This document shows positions 9,348 through 19,062 of a stretch of DNA of 64,000 bases, piece by piece. The notes under the pieces were generated by a model. The model was not told the origin of the DNA. It saw nothing but the letters and a program-made list of their open reading frames with translations, and made no database searches. This DNA is from Trebonia sp963774945 (GTDB lineage Bacteria; Actinomycetota; Actinomycetes; Streptosporangiales; Streptosporangiaceae), in assembly GCA_963774945.1 (NCBI GenBank), contig CAVZHA010000015.1, positions 62,001 through 126,000 of the forward strand, in the 5' to 3' direction. The position numbers and the translations under genes are program-made. How positions within the stretch are numbered: the stretch's first letter is position 1; each line of letters starts with the position of its first letter.

Positions 9348-9758
9348 GGTAAGTAGTTGAGGAGAATTACTTCGATGACGTTTGAGGCGCCCGGGTGGGG
9401 TGGCGGGGGGTCCGTGGTGGCGGAGCTTGGTTTTGCCGTCGGGGCTGGCGTTCGTCGTCCGTTGGTCGATTATGCGACATTTACGGCATATCGGGCGGAG
9501 GCGGGCGGAGGCGGGCGGAAAGATCTTGGAAGGTTGTATCGTCGCGGAAGTTTTGCACTCGTATAGCATGCTTTTCTTCCACTACGAAAAAAGTTTCCAA
9601 GATCTTTTGTGAATACGGTGCGACGCCGATGAAACAGCACGGACGCGCACGTCTGCACCGACCACGCGAGCCTCAGGTGTCCCAGCGACTCCGACTGTTG
9701 CGGCGTTCGTACAGACGATGGCCGCCCGCAGGTCTTGCCCGACGGAACGTTTCGGGCA
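9348..9758. other. Intergenic region with a 13-bp inverted repeat; possible small ORF
   Basis: This 411-nt stretch is less GC-rich than its surroundings. It contains the exact inverted repeat AAAGATCTTGGAA (9520-9532) and TTCCAAGATCTTT (9594-9606) around a 61-nt spacer, and three short GGGCGGAGGC-type direct repeats just before the first arm. A 63-codon ORF at 9375-9566 has a GAGGAG 10 nt before its ATG, but its product (Gly-rich, no recognisable domain) runs across the repeat arm and is doubtful. No other gene is convincing. Confidence 0.5.
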
Positions 9759-9797
9759 TATCGTGCCGATGTATCGCTTCGATATATCGGCTCGATA
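9759..9797. promoter_or_regulatory. 18-bp imperfect inverted repeat, 3-nt spacer, upstream of methyltransferase
   Basis: The arms at 9759-9776 and 9780-9797 match at 16 of 18 positions when one is reversed and complemented, with CTT between them. Cores such as GCCGAT and ATCGGC recur. The site ends 13 nt before ATG 9811 and abuts the ribosome binding site. Its geometry (long arms, 3-nt gap) is the same as that of the two PadR operators at 9321 and 32184, but no PadR gene is adjacent. Confidence 0.6.
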
Positions 9798-9810
9798 GGA
9801 AGGCAGCGAC

Positions 9811-10557
9811 ATGTCCAGCGGGCAGTTGTACGACACCATCGGGGGCACTTACGCCGTCACCCGGCGCACCGAGCCACGGATCGCCGCGCAGGTCTGGGCT
9901 GCGCTCGGCGACGCCCGGACGGTGCTGAATGTCGGGGCCGGGACCGGCTCCTACGAGCCGCCCGACCGCGACGTCGTCGCGGTGGAACCGTCGGCGGTCA
10001 TGCGCGCGCAGCGCCCGGCCGGCGCAGCGCCGTGCGTGACGGCGGAGGCGGGGAGCCTCCCGTTCGACGACCAGTCCTTCGACGCCGCGCTGGCCTTCGC
10101 CACCGTTCACCATTGGCCCGACCCGCTGGCCGGGCTGCGCGAGATGCGGCGGGTGGCCCGCCGGGTGGTGGTGTTCACGCACGACAGCACCGAAGCCGGC
10201 TGGCTGCATCGGTTCTGGCTCACCCGCGACTACCTGCCCGAGGTGGGCGGCTTCCTCGTCGGCCGGCCTTCGCTGACCGAGCAGGCCCGCGCGATCGACG
10301 CCCGGGTGGAGCCGGTGATCATTCCCTGGGACTGCGTTGACGGCTTCTTCGAAGCCTACTGGCGCCGGCCCGAGGCCTACCTGGACGCGCAGGTGCGTCG
10401 CGGCATGTCGGTCTGGAACCGGGTCGGACCCGAGGTCGAGCAGCGGGCGGTGCGTGATCTGGGCGACGACATCGCCTCAGGACGGTGGGCCGAACGCAAC
10501 CGTGACCTCGTCGATCTCGACGCGGCCGACCTCGGCCTTCGCCTGCTCATCGGCTGA
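9811..10557 (+). CDS. Class I SAM-dependent methyltransferase
   Basis: The 248-residue protein has motif I VLNVGAGTGSYE (about residues 38-49), an acidic motif II end (VVAVEPSAVM), LPFDDQSFDAALAFATVHHW (motif IV/V region) and the helix LAGLREMRRVARRVVVFTHD. This is the Methyltransf_11 arrangement of small-molecule methyltransferases. The C-terminal half (FWLTRDYLPE, YWRRPEAYLD) resembles the cyclopropane/ubiquinone-type lid region. An AGGAAGG Shine-Dalgarno precedes the ATG. The inverted repeat directly upstream suggests repressor control. The substrate is unknown. Confidence 0.85.
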   Translation: MSSGQLYDTIGGTYAVTRRTEPRIAAQVWAALGDARTVLNVGAGTGSYEPPDRDVVAVEPSAVMRAQRPAGAAPCVTAEAGSLPFDDQSFDAALAFATVHHWPDPLAGLREMRRVARRVVVFTHDSTEAGWLHRFWLTRDYLPEVGGFLVGRPSLTEQARAIDARVEPVIIPWDCVDGFFEAYWRRPEAYLDAQVRRGMSVWNRVGPEVEQRAVRDLGDDIASGRWAERNRDLVDLDAADLGLRLLIG

Positions 10558-10569
10558 GCCTCGGGCAGG

Positions 10570-11597
10570 ATGGCTCTCATGGCAGGTGCGGAAGGTTCGG
10601 CGGCGCTGCCGATCATCGATGTCGGCCCGCTGCTTGGACACGGGCCGGCCGCGGGGCAGGCTGAGGCGGCTGGGCGCATTCAGGCGGCCTGCCGGGAGAG
10701 CGGCTTCTTCTACGTCGTCGGCCACGGCGTGCCCGCCGGCCTGCTCGACCAGCTGGCCAGCGCGAGCGCCGAGTTCTTCGCCCTGCCGCTGGAGGACAAG
10801 CTCCGGATCGCATGGAGCTGGGCGGGCGGGCCTGGCGGGGGTACTTCCGGGTCGGCGACGAGCTGACCTCCGGCAAGCCGGACCAGAAGGAGGGCCTGTA
10901 CTTCGGCGCCGAGCTGCCGGACGACGACCCGCGGGTGCTGGCCGGCATGCCGCTGCACGGCCCCAACCTCTTCCCGCGGCAGGTCCCGCGGGCTTCCGCG
11001 AGCCGCGGTGCTGGAGTACATTGACGCGCTGACCGCGCCTGGGCCATCGGCCTGATGACCGGGCTGGCGCTGAGCCTGGACCTGGAGGAGTCGTACTTCG
11101 CCGACCAGGCTACGACCGCGGACCCGACGATCCTGTTCCGCATCTTCAACTACCCGCCGCCGCCGACCGCAGGCCCCGGTCTGGGGCGTGGGCGAGCACA
11201 CCGACTACGGGCTGATCACCCTGCTCGCTCAGGACGACGCCGGCGGCCTGCAGGTGAAGTCGCGCTCGAGGGCTGGATCGACGCGCCGCCCGTTCCGGGC
11301 ACGTTCGTCTGCAACATCGGCGACATGCTCGACCGGATGACCGGCGGCTGGTACCGCTCGACGCCGCACCGGGTCCGCAACCTCAGCGGCCACGGGCGGC
11401 TGTCGTTCCCGTTCTTCTTCGACCCGAACTTCTCGGCCGAGGTGCCGCCGCTGCCCTCGCGGGCCGCCGGCGGCGACGACGGCCGACGGCGCTGGGACGG
11501 CCAGGACCTGCGCGCCTTCAGCGGGACCTACGGCGACTACCTGCTCGGCAAGGTCGGCCAGGTCTTCCCGGAACTCGGCCGCGACGCCCTGGAGTAG
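10570..11597 (+). pseudogene. 2-oxoglutarate/Fe(II) oxygenase (isopenicillin N synthase family), multiple frameshifts
   Basis: Four or five frame changes (about 10830, 10990-11040, 11170 and 11265) must be corrected to read one protein of about 340 residues. The order of motifs is right for the family: an N-terminal DIOX_N block (LPIIDVGPLLG, RESGFFYVVGHGVP), then GYFRVGDELTSGKPDQKEGLYFG, the metal-binding HxD as GEHTDYGLITLL near 11196, a Trp-Ile-Asp segment (GWIDAPPVPGTFVCNIGDML) and the distal His plus 2OG-binding Arg in STPHRVRNLSGHGRLSFPFFFDPNF. The start is ATG 10570 or ATG 10579. All catalytic residues survive and no internal stop interrupts the correct frames, which points to base-call errors at least as much as to decay. 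Confidence 0.75.
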
Positions 11598-11602
11598 GCG
11601 GC

Positions 11603-14600
11603 CTAGGCCCCGGCGAGCTCCTGCTGGCCGGTCAGTGACGGCTGATCCAGCTCGGCGCGGATGGCGTCGGCTTCGGGGGCGCCGAGTGCGGAGTAGAGCT
11701 CGAGGGCGCGGCTCCGGTGATGGCGCGCCAGGCCGTCGTCGCCGCCGGCGTGCAGCGCGGCGCCGAGGCCGTCGTGCGCGCGGGCCTGCTCGTAGGCGTC
11801 GCCGATCTGGCTGGCCAGCGCCAGGGCGGCGGTGTAGTCGACGCGGGCCTCGTCCGGCCGCCCGGTGGCGAGCAGGATCTCGCCGACGCCGTTGCGCGCC
11901 TCGGCCTCGCCGGTCCGGTCACCGGTCTCCGCGGAACAGGGCCAGCGCCTGCTGGTAGCAGTCGACGGCCTGCTCGAACCTGGCCCAGCCGCTGGTAGGC
12001 GACGCCGAGGTCGGGCAGCGCGCTGGCCTCGCCGGTCCGGTCGCCGATCTCCCTGAAGCAGCGCCAGGGCCTGCTGGTACCAGCCGACGGCCTGCTCGTA
12101 CTGGCCCTGCCGGGCGGCGACCGAACCGAGGTTGGCCAGCGCGCGGGCCTCGCCGGTCCGGTCGCCGGCCTCGCGGAACAGCGGCCAGGGCCTGCCGCTG
12201 GCAGTCGCGCCGCCTCGCTCGTAGCGGCCCTGCCGTTCGTAGACGATGCCGAGGTTGGCCAGCGCGATGGCCTCGCCGCCGGCGGTCGCCGATCTCGACC
12301 GACGCCGCCAGCGGCCTGCTGGTGGTAGTCGACCGCCTGCTGGTAGCGGCCCTGCCGCCAGCTGATGATGCCGAGGTTGGTCAGCGCGGTCGCCTCGGCG
12401 GCGCGGTCGCCGAGCAGGCGGGCGGCGTGGCTGGCGTGGCCGTGCACGGTCACGGCGTCGGCGTAGTGGCCGCCCGTCTCCAGGTAGCGGTACAGGGTGG
12501 CGGCCAGCCGGGTGGTGTGACGCCGGCGCAGCCGTGGGCGGCGGCGTGCGCGGCGACCGCGACCAGGATGGCGCGTTCGGCGTCGAGCCAGGCGCGCGCC
12601 TCGGGCGGGGGTGGCCAGCGCCGGGGACGGGCGTGCCGATCGGCGGTCGAGGCGGGGCCGGTAGTGCCGTTCGGCCGGGACCAGGACGTCCATCGCGCTG
12701 GCGGCGACGCCGAGGTAGTAGTCGAACAGGCTGGTCAGCGCCGCGCCCGCTGACGTCGCCCGGCTCGCTGTCTTGCGACCGCGGCGAGGCTGCACGGGCG
12801 TAGGCGCGCAGCAGGTCGTGCATGCCGTACCGGCCGGCGCCGACCGGGTGGACCAGGTGCGCGCGGGCGAGCAGGGCGAGGTGCGTCCCGGGCCTGCGTG
12901 GCGGGCACCCCGGTCAGCGCGGCGACGGCGTAGGCGTCGAAGTCGGGTCCGGGGTGCAGGCCGACCAGCCGGAACGCCCGCGCGGCGGCGGCCGGCAGGT
13001 GCCGGTAGGACCAGGAGAACACGCCGCGGACCGCGGTCCGCTCGTCGCCGCCCGCGTCGAGCAGGTCGAGCCGCCGCTGCTCCCCGGCCAGCTCGCCCGC
13101 CAGCTCGGCCAGGCGGCTGTCCGGGCTGCGCGGCGGCCAGCTCGGCCGCCACCCGCAGCGCCAGCGGCAGCCGCGCGCACTGCGCCGCCAGCGCCGCCGC
13201 CGCGTCGGGCTCGGCGTCGACCCGGTCGCCGATCAGCGTCCGCAGCAGCCCGATCGCGTCGGCAGCGGCAGCATGTCGAGGTCGAGCCGCCGCGCCCCGT
13301 GCCGCGCGACCAGCCCGGCCAGCGAGTCGCGGCTGGTCACCACCACCAGGCAGGACGGGCAGCCGGGCAGCAGCGGGCGGACCTGCTCCACGCTGGCGGC
13401 GTTGTCGAGCACCACCAGCATCCGGCGGCCGTCGAGCAGGCTGCGGTAGGCGGCGGCGCGCTCGTCGTCCCCGGCCGGGATGTCCTGTCCGGCCAGGCCG
13501 AGCGCCCGCAGGAACCCGGCCAGCGCGTCGGCCGGCGGCACCGGCTGGCCGGGGTCGTAGCCGCGCAGGTTCACGTACAGCTGGCCGTCGGGGAACGCGC
13601 CCGCCGCCCGCCGCGCCCAGCGCACCGCGAGCGCGGTCTTGCCGACCCCGGCGGTGCCCGCACACGCGATGAGCACCGCGGCGGCGTCGGCCAGCTCGGC
13701 GGCGCCTCTCCCGCCACCGGCTACCCCGGCCGCGCCGGTCAGCAGCAGGTCGAGCGCGGCCAGCTCGGCGGCGCGCCCGGTGAACGCGGCCACGTCGGCC
13801 GGGCAGCTGGGCCGGGACGCGGCCGCTCCCTGGCGGCCGGCGTCCCGGCCGACGGCGCCCCGTCGACCGGCGCGACCGCGCTCGCGACCGCGAGCGTCCA
13901 GGCCCGGGTCGGCCGCGAGGATCCGCGCGTGCAGCGCCCGCAGCTCCGTGACCGGGCTCGATGCCGAGCTCGCCGGACGAGGACGCGGCGGGCGTCGGCG
14001 AACGCGGTCAGCGCCTCGGCCTGCCGGCCGCACCGGTACAGCGCCAGCATCAGCTGGCCGCTGAACCGCTCCCGCAGCGGATGCTCGCGCGACCAGCTCG
14101 ATCAGCTGCTGCGCGGCCTCGGCGTGGCGGCCGAGCGCGAGGATCGACCTCGACGTGCTCCTCGGTCGCGGTCAGCCGCTGCTCGCCGAGCCCGGCCCGG
14201 ACGATCTCCGCCCACGGGCCGGGAATGCCGGCCAGCGCGTCGCCCTGCCACAGCCGCAGCGCCGCGTCGAACGACGCCGGCCGCGCGCGGCCAGGTCACC
14301 CGCCCGCGCGCGACTCGCGCGCCGCGGCCAGCCGCTGCGCGAACACCTCCGCGTCGAGCTGCCCCGGCGCCAGCCGCAGCAGGTACCCGCGCCCGCTGGC
14401 CAGCAGCACCTGGCCCGGCGCCCGGTGCGCCCGCCCCGGCTCGAGCGCCGCCCGCAGCCGGGAGACGTGGACGTGCAGCGCGTTCACCGACTGGGCGGGC
14501 AGCTCCTCGCCCCAGATCCCGTCGATCAGCTCATCGCGCGACACCGACCTGGTTCGCCCGCACCGCCAGCAGCCCGAGCACCGCCCGCCGCTGCGGCGCG

Positions 14601-14754
14601 CCCGAGCTCGAGCTCCGTGTCGCCGCGCCAGGCCCGCACCGGCCCGAGCACGGCCACCCGCACCGGCGGCCCGTCGTCGGCCAGTCACCGTCAACCAGGC
14701 CGCCTGAACCAGGCCGACATCGGCGAGCCCGTCGTCGGAAGTCACGGTCGCCAC
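11603..14754 (-). pseudogene. AfsR/SARP-type regulator (BTAD, NB-ARC, TPR), many frameshifts
   Basis: Pieces in all three minus-strand frames assemble into a protein of about 1050 residues. It begins with the OmpR-like DNA-binding domain (VRVAVLGPVRAWRG, APQRRAVLGLLAV, RDELIDGIWGEELP, SVNALHVHVSRLRAAL) and continues with the BTAD helices (LYRCGRQAEALTAFADAR). An NB-ARC ATPase follows, with P-loop GTAGVGKTALAVRWA, LDNAASVEQVRPLLP and TSRDSLAGLVARHGARRL. It ends in a series of TPRs (ALANLGIVYERQGRYE-like units repeated about six times). SARPs activate secondary-metabolite clusters. The start is uncertain (ATG 14754 or a nearby GTG). At least eight frame corrections are needed, while the neighbour at 14925 is clean. 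Confidence 0.75.
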
Positions 14755-14924
14755 CTTCCGGCCGGGAGCACAGGCATATGACGCCTGATCGTATTGCAGC
14801 GTCCCGCGACAGGCCGCTCAACTGGCATTTTCAGTCGCACGTTAAGAGAACAGCAAGAGGCGGCGCGCGATTCTTAGCGGGACTGAGCGTAGATCCGCGA
14901 CCGGAAGAAACAGGGGAGCCACGT

Positions 14925-15341
14925 ATGGGCATTTTCAAGCAAATGAAAGACATGAAGGACATGGTCAACGCCGCGCCCGGTCTGGTGGAGCAGGCGCAGC
15001 AGATGGGCGCGCAGGCCCAGCAGATGGCGGCCGCGCAGCAGGCCGCCGCGCAGGCCCGGATGGCCCAGTTCGGCGGCGGCCAGCCGGGTGCCTTCGGCCA
15101 GCAGGCCGCGCCGGCCGGTCCCGATTTCGAGCCCATTGACGGCGTTACCCTTGAGCAGTTCGCCGCCGTTGGCAAGGCGGTCGCCGCCTACAACTACGAC
15201 GGGACGAAGCTGCCAGAGATCGCGGCGTCGATGGGAATCGCCGGGCCCGCCTGGGAGAGCGCGTCCCGCGGCTGGAACGACCGGATGATGGCCAACCCCG
15301 CCGTCGCGCAGCGCTACAACCAGCTCTACCGGGCGAGCTGA
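14925..15341 (+). CDS. Small protein with Gln/Ala/Met-rich helix, function unknown
   Basis: The 138-residue protein starts MGIFKQMKDMKDM, followed by a Gln-Ala-Met-rich probably helical stretch to about residue 50, a short Gly-rich linker, then a C-terminal unit (VTLEQFAAVGKAVAAY, LPEIAASMGI, WESASRGWNDRMMANPAVAQRY). I do not recognise a named function. The ATG is chosen because AGGGGAG lies 7 nt before it. The next gene starts 3 nt after the stop and also begins with an MGFFKSMHDL-type N-terminus, so the two are related and co-transcribed. Confidence 0.75.
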   Translation: MGIFKQMKDMKDMVNAAPGLVEQAQQMGAQAQQMAAAQQAAAQARMAQFGGGQPGAFGQQAAPAGPDFEPIDGVTLEQFAAVGKAVAAYNYDGTKLPEIAASMGIAGPAWESASRGWNDRMMANPAVAQRYNQLYRAS

Positions 15342-15344
15342 CCC

Positions 15345-15772
15345 ATGGGCTTCTTCAAGAGCATGCACGACCTCAACAAGCAGGCCAAGGAGATGCAGCG
15401 GAACCAGCCGCCGGCGGGGGCGCGGCTGGCCGCCATGCAGGAGCGGATGGCGGACCTCAACCAGATGATGGCCAACACGACGCAGGCGGCCAACAACGCC
15501 GCCGCGGCCGCTGCCGCGGGGGCCAGCGGGTTCGCGGAGCGCTGTCCGGTCGTGATCGTCGGGATGCGGCAGGTCGGCATCGGTCAACTTCGACCTGCTG
15601 GTCGAGTTCGACCTCACGGTGACCCCGGAGGGGAGGCCACCGTACCCGGCCACGATCCAGCAGCTGGTCAGCCAGTTCCAGGTCGGCCAGCTGTCGTCCG
15701 GCCGCACCCTGCAGGCGACCGTCGACCCGACGAACCCGATCGGCGATCTGGCTGGACTTCGGGAGCCTGTAA
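15345..15772 (+). pseudogene. Small protein related to its upstream neighbour, two frameshifts
   Basis: The N-terminus MGFFKSMHDLNKQAKEMQ resembles the previous gene and is followed by an Ala/Asn-rich helix. After a frame change at about 15585 the reading continues as SVNFDLLVEFDLTVTPEGRPPYPATIQQLVSQFQVGQL, a beta-rich segment. After a second change at about 15740 it ends as AIWLDFGSL with a TAA that overlaps the next ATG in TAATG (15770-15774). The intact product would be about 142 residues. The function is unknown. The gene sits in the middle of a three-gene unit. Confidence 0.6.
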
Positions 15773-16302
15773 TGACGGTCGGCAAGCTTTCAGGCCTGTG
15801 CTGGACGGTCTTCGGGGTGATGTGCCTGGGCTTTCTCCCGCTGGCGATCGGCCTCATGCACATCAACGCGATCCCGACCGGGCCGCGGCTGGCGCTCACG
15901 CTCGTGGTGGTGGTCGCTGCCTGGTGGGGACCGTTCGCCTACGCGATGTACCTGGCCCTGGCGGTCATGCGCAACGGCGATCGGCGGACGCTGCGGCGGG
16001 GAATCCGCGGCACCGCCGAGGTAATCGCGGCCAAGGAGACCAATACGGTGATCCAGGAGGGCGAGTTCGCCTGGCAGGCGCCTCGGGTCTGGAAGTACCG
16101 GCTGCGCGTCACCCTTCCCGGCCGCCGACCGTACGAGACCATCTGCACGATCTGCGCCTCGGGCATCCGCCCGGGCTCGGTGGTCGACGTCGCGGTCGGC
16201 CGGCATAACCGCAAGCGGGTCACGATCGACGTTGGCCAGGGCAGCAGCCGCGGCAAGGCGCGGTCGACGCACTCCCAGCCGACCGGATGGCAGTACCAAT
16301 AG
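15772..16302 (+). CDS. Membrane protein with two N-terminal helices, function unknown
   Basis: The 176-residue protein has two hydrophobic segments near the N-terminus (CWTVFGVMCLGFLPLAIGLM and LALTLVVVVAAWWGPFAYAMYLALAV) and a soluble C-terminal half (GTAEVIAAKETNTVIQEG, WKYRLRVTLPGRRPYETIC) that looks like a small beta-domain. The start at 15772 overlaps the preceding TAA. The frame stays open further upstream to 15619, but that portion is the tail of the preceding gene in the same frame. No name can be assigned. Confidence 0.7.
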   Translation: MTVGKLSGLCWTVFGVMCLGFLPLAIGLMHINAIPTGPRLALTLVVVVAAWWGPFAYAMYLALAVMRNGDRRTLRRGIRGTAEVIAAKETNTVIQEGEFAWQAPRVWKYRLRVTLPGRRPYETICTICASGIRPGSVVDVAVGRHNRKRVTIDVGQGSSRGKARSTHSQPTGWQYQ

Positions 16303-16366
16303 CCGTCAGCGTCGTCGGCTTCTGACGCGGGCAGCGTGCGCGGTGATGGTGGCGTACGCTGCCCCC

Positions 16367-17383
16367 ATGGCGGAGCAGAACACCCAGATCCGGCTGGCGT
16401 CGCGGCCGGTCGGCAGGCCCACGGCGGAGAACTTCTCGATCGTCACCGAACCGGTGGCGGAGCCCGCCGACGGCCAGGTGCTGATCCGCACCCAGTACCT
16501 GTCGCTCGACCCGTACATGCGCGGGCGGATGAGCGACGCCCCGTCCTACGCGCCGCCGGTCCAGGTCGGCGGGCTGATGGTCGGCGGCACCGTCGGCGAG
16601 GTGGTCGCGTCGAACGACCCCGGCTTCACCCAAGGCGACGTGGTGCTCGGCTACGGCGGCTGGCAGTCGTACTCGGTGCAGCCCGCGCAGTGGCTGCGCA
16701 AGCTCGACCCCGGCCAGGTGCCGGTCACGACCGCGCTCGGCGTGCTCGGCATGCCGGGGTTCACCGCCTACGCCGGGCTGACCCAGATCGGCCAGCCCAA
16801 GCCGGGCGAGACCGTGGTCGTCGCCGCCGCCAGCGGGCCAGTCGGGGCGACGGTGGGACAGCTGGCCCGGATTCTCGGCGCCCGCGCGGTCGGCATCGCG
16901 GGCAGCGCCGACAAGGTCGCGCACCTGCGCGAGCTCGGCTTCGACGCCGCGCTCAACCACCGCGCGCACGACTTCAAGTACCAGCTCAAGGCGGCGACCC
17001 CGGACGGCGTCGACGTGTACTTCGAGAACGTCGGCGGGCACGTCTGGGAGGCGGTCCTGCCCCGGCTGAACCCGTTCGCGCGCATCCCCGTGTGCGGGCT
17101 GGTCGCCCACTACAACGAGACCGAGCCGCCGCCGGGCCCGGACCGCTCGAGCGCGCTCATGTCCGCGATCCTGCGCAAGTCGCTGACCGTCCGCGGCTTC
17201 ATTCAGACCGAGTTCGCCGACTCGCTGATGGGCGAGTTCCTGGCCCGGGCGACCGGCTGGGTGCAGGACGGGTCGCTGAAGTACTGCGAGGACATCGTCG
17301 ACGGCCTGGAGAACGCGCCGGACGCGTTCATCGGCCTGCTTGAGGGCAGGAACTTCGGCAAGCTCCTGATCCGGGTCAGCTAG
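16367..17383 (+). CDS. NADP-dependent MDR-family oxidoreductase (curcumin/prostaglandin reductase type)
   Basis: The 338-residue protein belongs to the zinc-less medium-chain reductases that reduce alpha,beta-unsaturated ketones. It has LSLDPYMRGRM (about residues 45-55), the family marker GYGGWQSYSV, LGMPGFTAYAGL, the Rossmann motif AAASGPVGATVGQLARI, DYFENVGG-like VDVYFENVGG, and a C-terminal YCEDIVDGLENAPDAFIGLLEGRNFGKLLIRV. The ATG at 16367 matches the family N-terminus, although the frame extends upstream. It is convergent with the aldo/keto reductase gene (10 nt between stops). Confidence 0.9.
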   Translation: MAEQNTQIRLASRPVGRPTAENFSIVTEPVAEPADGQVLIRTQYLSLDPYMRGRMSDAPSYAPPVQVGGLMVGGTVGEVVASNDPGFTQGDVVLGYGGWQSYSVQPAQWLRKLDPGQVPVTTALGVLGMPGFTAYAGLTQIGQPKPGETVVVAAASGPVGATVGQLARILGARAVGIAGSADKVAHLRELGFDAALNHRAHDFKYQLKAATPDGVDVYFENVGGHVWEAVLPRLNPFARIPVCGLVAHYNETEPPPGPDRSSALMSAILRKSLTVRGFIQTEFADSLMGEFLARATGWVQDGSLKYCEDIVDGLENAPDAFIGLLEGRNFGKLLIRVS

Positions 17384-17392
17384 CCCGGGCGG

Positions 17393-18201
17393 CTACCACC
17401 AGGTGCTCTCGTTGGCCTCGTGGGTGCCGCCGGTCTGGTCGAGGCCGTTGAGCGCGAACATGTCCTCGTCCGGCAGGGTGAAGCTGAAGATGTCCGCGTT
17501 CTCCGCGATCCGCTCCCGATGGGTCGACTTGGGGATGACGGGGATGCCGTGCTGGATGCACCAGCGCAGCAGCACCTGGGCCGGAGTCCGGCCGACCCGC
17601 TCGGCGATCGCCAGCACGGTCGGGTCGGCCAGGTGCTTGCCGGTGCCGAGCGAGCTGTAGGACTCGAGGACCACGCCGTGCTTCCTGGCTGCCTCGAGCA
17701 GCCCGCGACGGTGCTCGACCGCGCTGAACTGAACCTGGTCGACCACCGGCGGGACGGTCCCCGACCCGATCACCTCGTCGAGCTGGCGGGCGCTGTAGTT
17801 GGAGACGCCGATGGACCGGGTCAGCCCGCGCTCCCTGGCCTGCTCCATGCCCGGCCAGGCCCGCAGCGCCCCGCCCTGCGGCCAGTGCACCAGGTACAGG
17901 TCGACCTGGTCCACCCCGAGCCGGTTGAGCGATCCCTCGAGCTCGCGGACCGGGTCCTTCGGTTCGGCTGGAACTTGGTGGTGATGTACACGTCCTCGCG
18001 CGGCACCCCGGACTCGCGCAGGCCCTGGCCGACGCCCTTCTCGTTGCCGTAGGCCTGCGCGGTGTCGATGTGCCGGTAGCCGAGCTCGAGCGCCCACCGC
18101 ACCGCGTTGACCGTCGTCGCCCCGTCCGGCACCTGCCAGACCCCGAGTCCGAGGAGCGGAATGCTGGTCCCGTCGGATAGCGCCTGCTGCTCGTCCGTCA
18201 T
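17393..18201 (-). pseudogene. Aldo/keto reductase, one frameshift
   Basis: The N-terminal frame (start ATG 18201, MTDEQQALSDGTSIPLLGLGVW) carries GYRHIDTAQAYGNEKGVG with the catalytic Asp and Tyr, and ITTKF with the Lys. After a frame change at about 17965 the rest follows: LVHWPQG with the catalytic His, IGVSNYSARQL, QVQFSAVEH, GKHLADPTVLAIAERVGRTPAQVLLRWCIQHGIPVIPKSTHRERI. Joined, it is about 269 residues with the full AKR tetrad, typical of 2,5-diketogluconate reductase-like AKR5 proteins. NADPH-dependent carbonyl reduction in the cytoplasm is expected if the frameshift is an artefact. Confidence 0.85.
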
Positions 18202-18347
18202 CGGTTTCTCCCTCTGCCGCGCCAAAATCCCGCATCCATAAACAAAGCCGACACCCATTATCCCGAACGGACCGGGGCGACTGTCATCGCGCCCCGCTCA
18301 CCGGCAGCGCGGCGGACCTCCTGGTCGGTCGGTGGCAGACTGGCGCG

Positions 18348-19037
18348 ATGAGCGTGACTTTCCGCGAGGCCGTCAACCAGCTGGACCAGGCCGCTTTCCA
18401 CGCACTCTACGGGCCGTGGGACCCGATGCCCGCTGAGCTGCTGACTGGCCTGCTGGCGGAGTGCGGTGCGCGCTGGATTGTCGCCGGCGGCCGGGCCGCG
18501 CGGGCCGGCGCCCCGCCCCGCCATCACGGGGACACCGATGTCGCGGTCCGGGCAGGGGACTTCGAGGCGATCCGCGCGGTCCTGGACGGCTGGCACCTCT
18601 GGGAGGTCGATGACGGCGCGCTTAAGCCGCTGCTGCCGGGGGTCGCCCTCACCGCGCAGTGCGAGGAGCTGTGGGTCAGGCGCGAGGCCGGCCAGCCGTG
18701 GCGATTCGAGTTGCTGCTCGACCGGCACTCCACCGACGGCGAATGGGTATACAAGCGCGACGCCCGGGTACGGCTGCCGTGGGATAAGGCGGTGCACGCC
18801 GTCGGCGGCGTCGAGTATCTCCGACCGGAGGTCGCGCTGCTGTTCAAGGCCAAGCACGACCGGCCCAAGGACCACGGCGATCTGCTGGCCGCGCACCTTG
18901 ACCCGGCCGCGCGTCGTTGGCTGGCCGACACGCTCGACCTGCTCGGCCATCGGGAATGGGCGCGGCTGACGCGGCTTGCGGGCGGTGCGGATCTCGACGC
19001 TGGCGCAACCGAGGTAATTGATCAAGACTGGCGTTAG
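18348..19037 (+). CDS. Nucleotidyltransferase-fold protein (ANT/LinB-like)
   Basis: The 229-residue protein has the aminoglycoside/lincosamide nucleotidyltransferase layout: WIVAGGRAARAGAPPRHHGDTDVAVRAGD (GG, then D-x-D) at about residues 43-71, and FELLLDRH with a third acidic residue. The C-terminal half has YLRPEVALLFKAKHDRPKDHGDLLAA, typical of this family's helical domain. Enzymes of this fold transfer AMP or another nucleotide to hydroxyls of antibiotics or other small molecules. Whether it confers resistance cannot be told from sequence. It is divergent from the aldo/keto reductase gene. Confidence 0.7.
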   Translation: MSVTFREAVNQLDQAAFHALYGPWDPMPAELLTGLLAECGARWIVAGGRAARAGAPPRHHGDTDVAVRAGDFEAIRAVLDGWHLWEVDDGALKPLLPGVALTAQCEELWVRREAGQPWRFELLLDRHSTDGEWVYKRDARVRLPWDKAVHAVGGVEYLRPEVALLFKAKHDRPKDHGDLLAAHLDPAARRWLADTLDLLGHREWARLTRLAGGADLDAGATEVIDQDWR

Positions 19038-19062
19038 GCACACTCCAACGGAGGAGGGCGAC

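Noticed and set aside
9375..9566. A 63-codon ORF with a good GAGGAG ribosome binding site
   Set aside because: The product is Gly-rich, has no homology I can recognise and is interrupted by an inverted repeat arm. It is kept only as a remark in the intergenic entry.
12822..15341. An uninterrupted plus-strand frame of 839 codons
   Set aside because: Most of it runs antisense to the SARP regulator and gives an Arg/Pro/Ala-rich product with no family features. Only the last 138 codons, starting at ATG 14925, look real.
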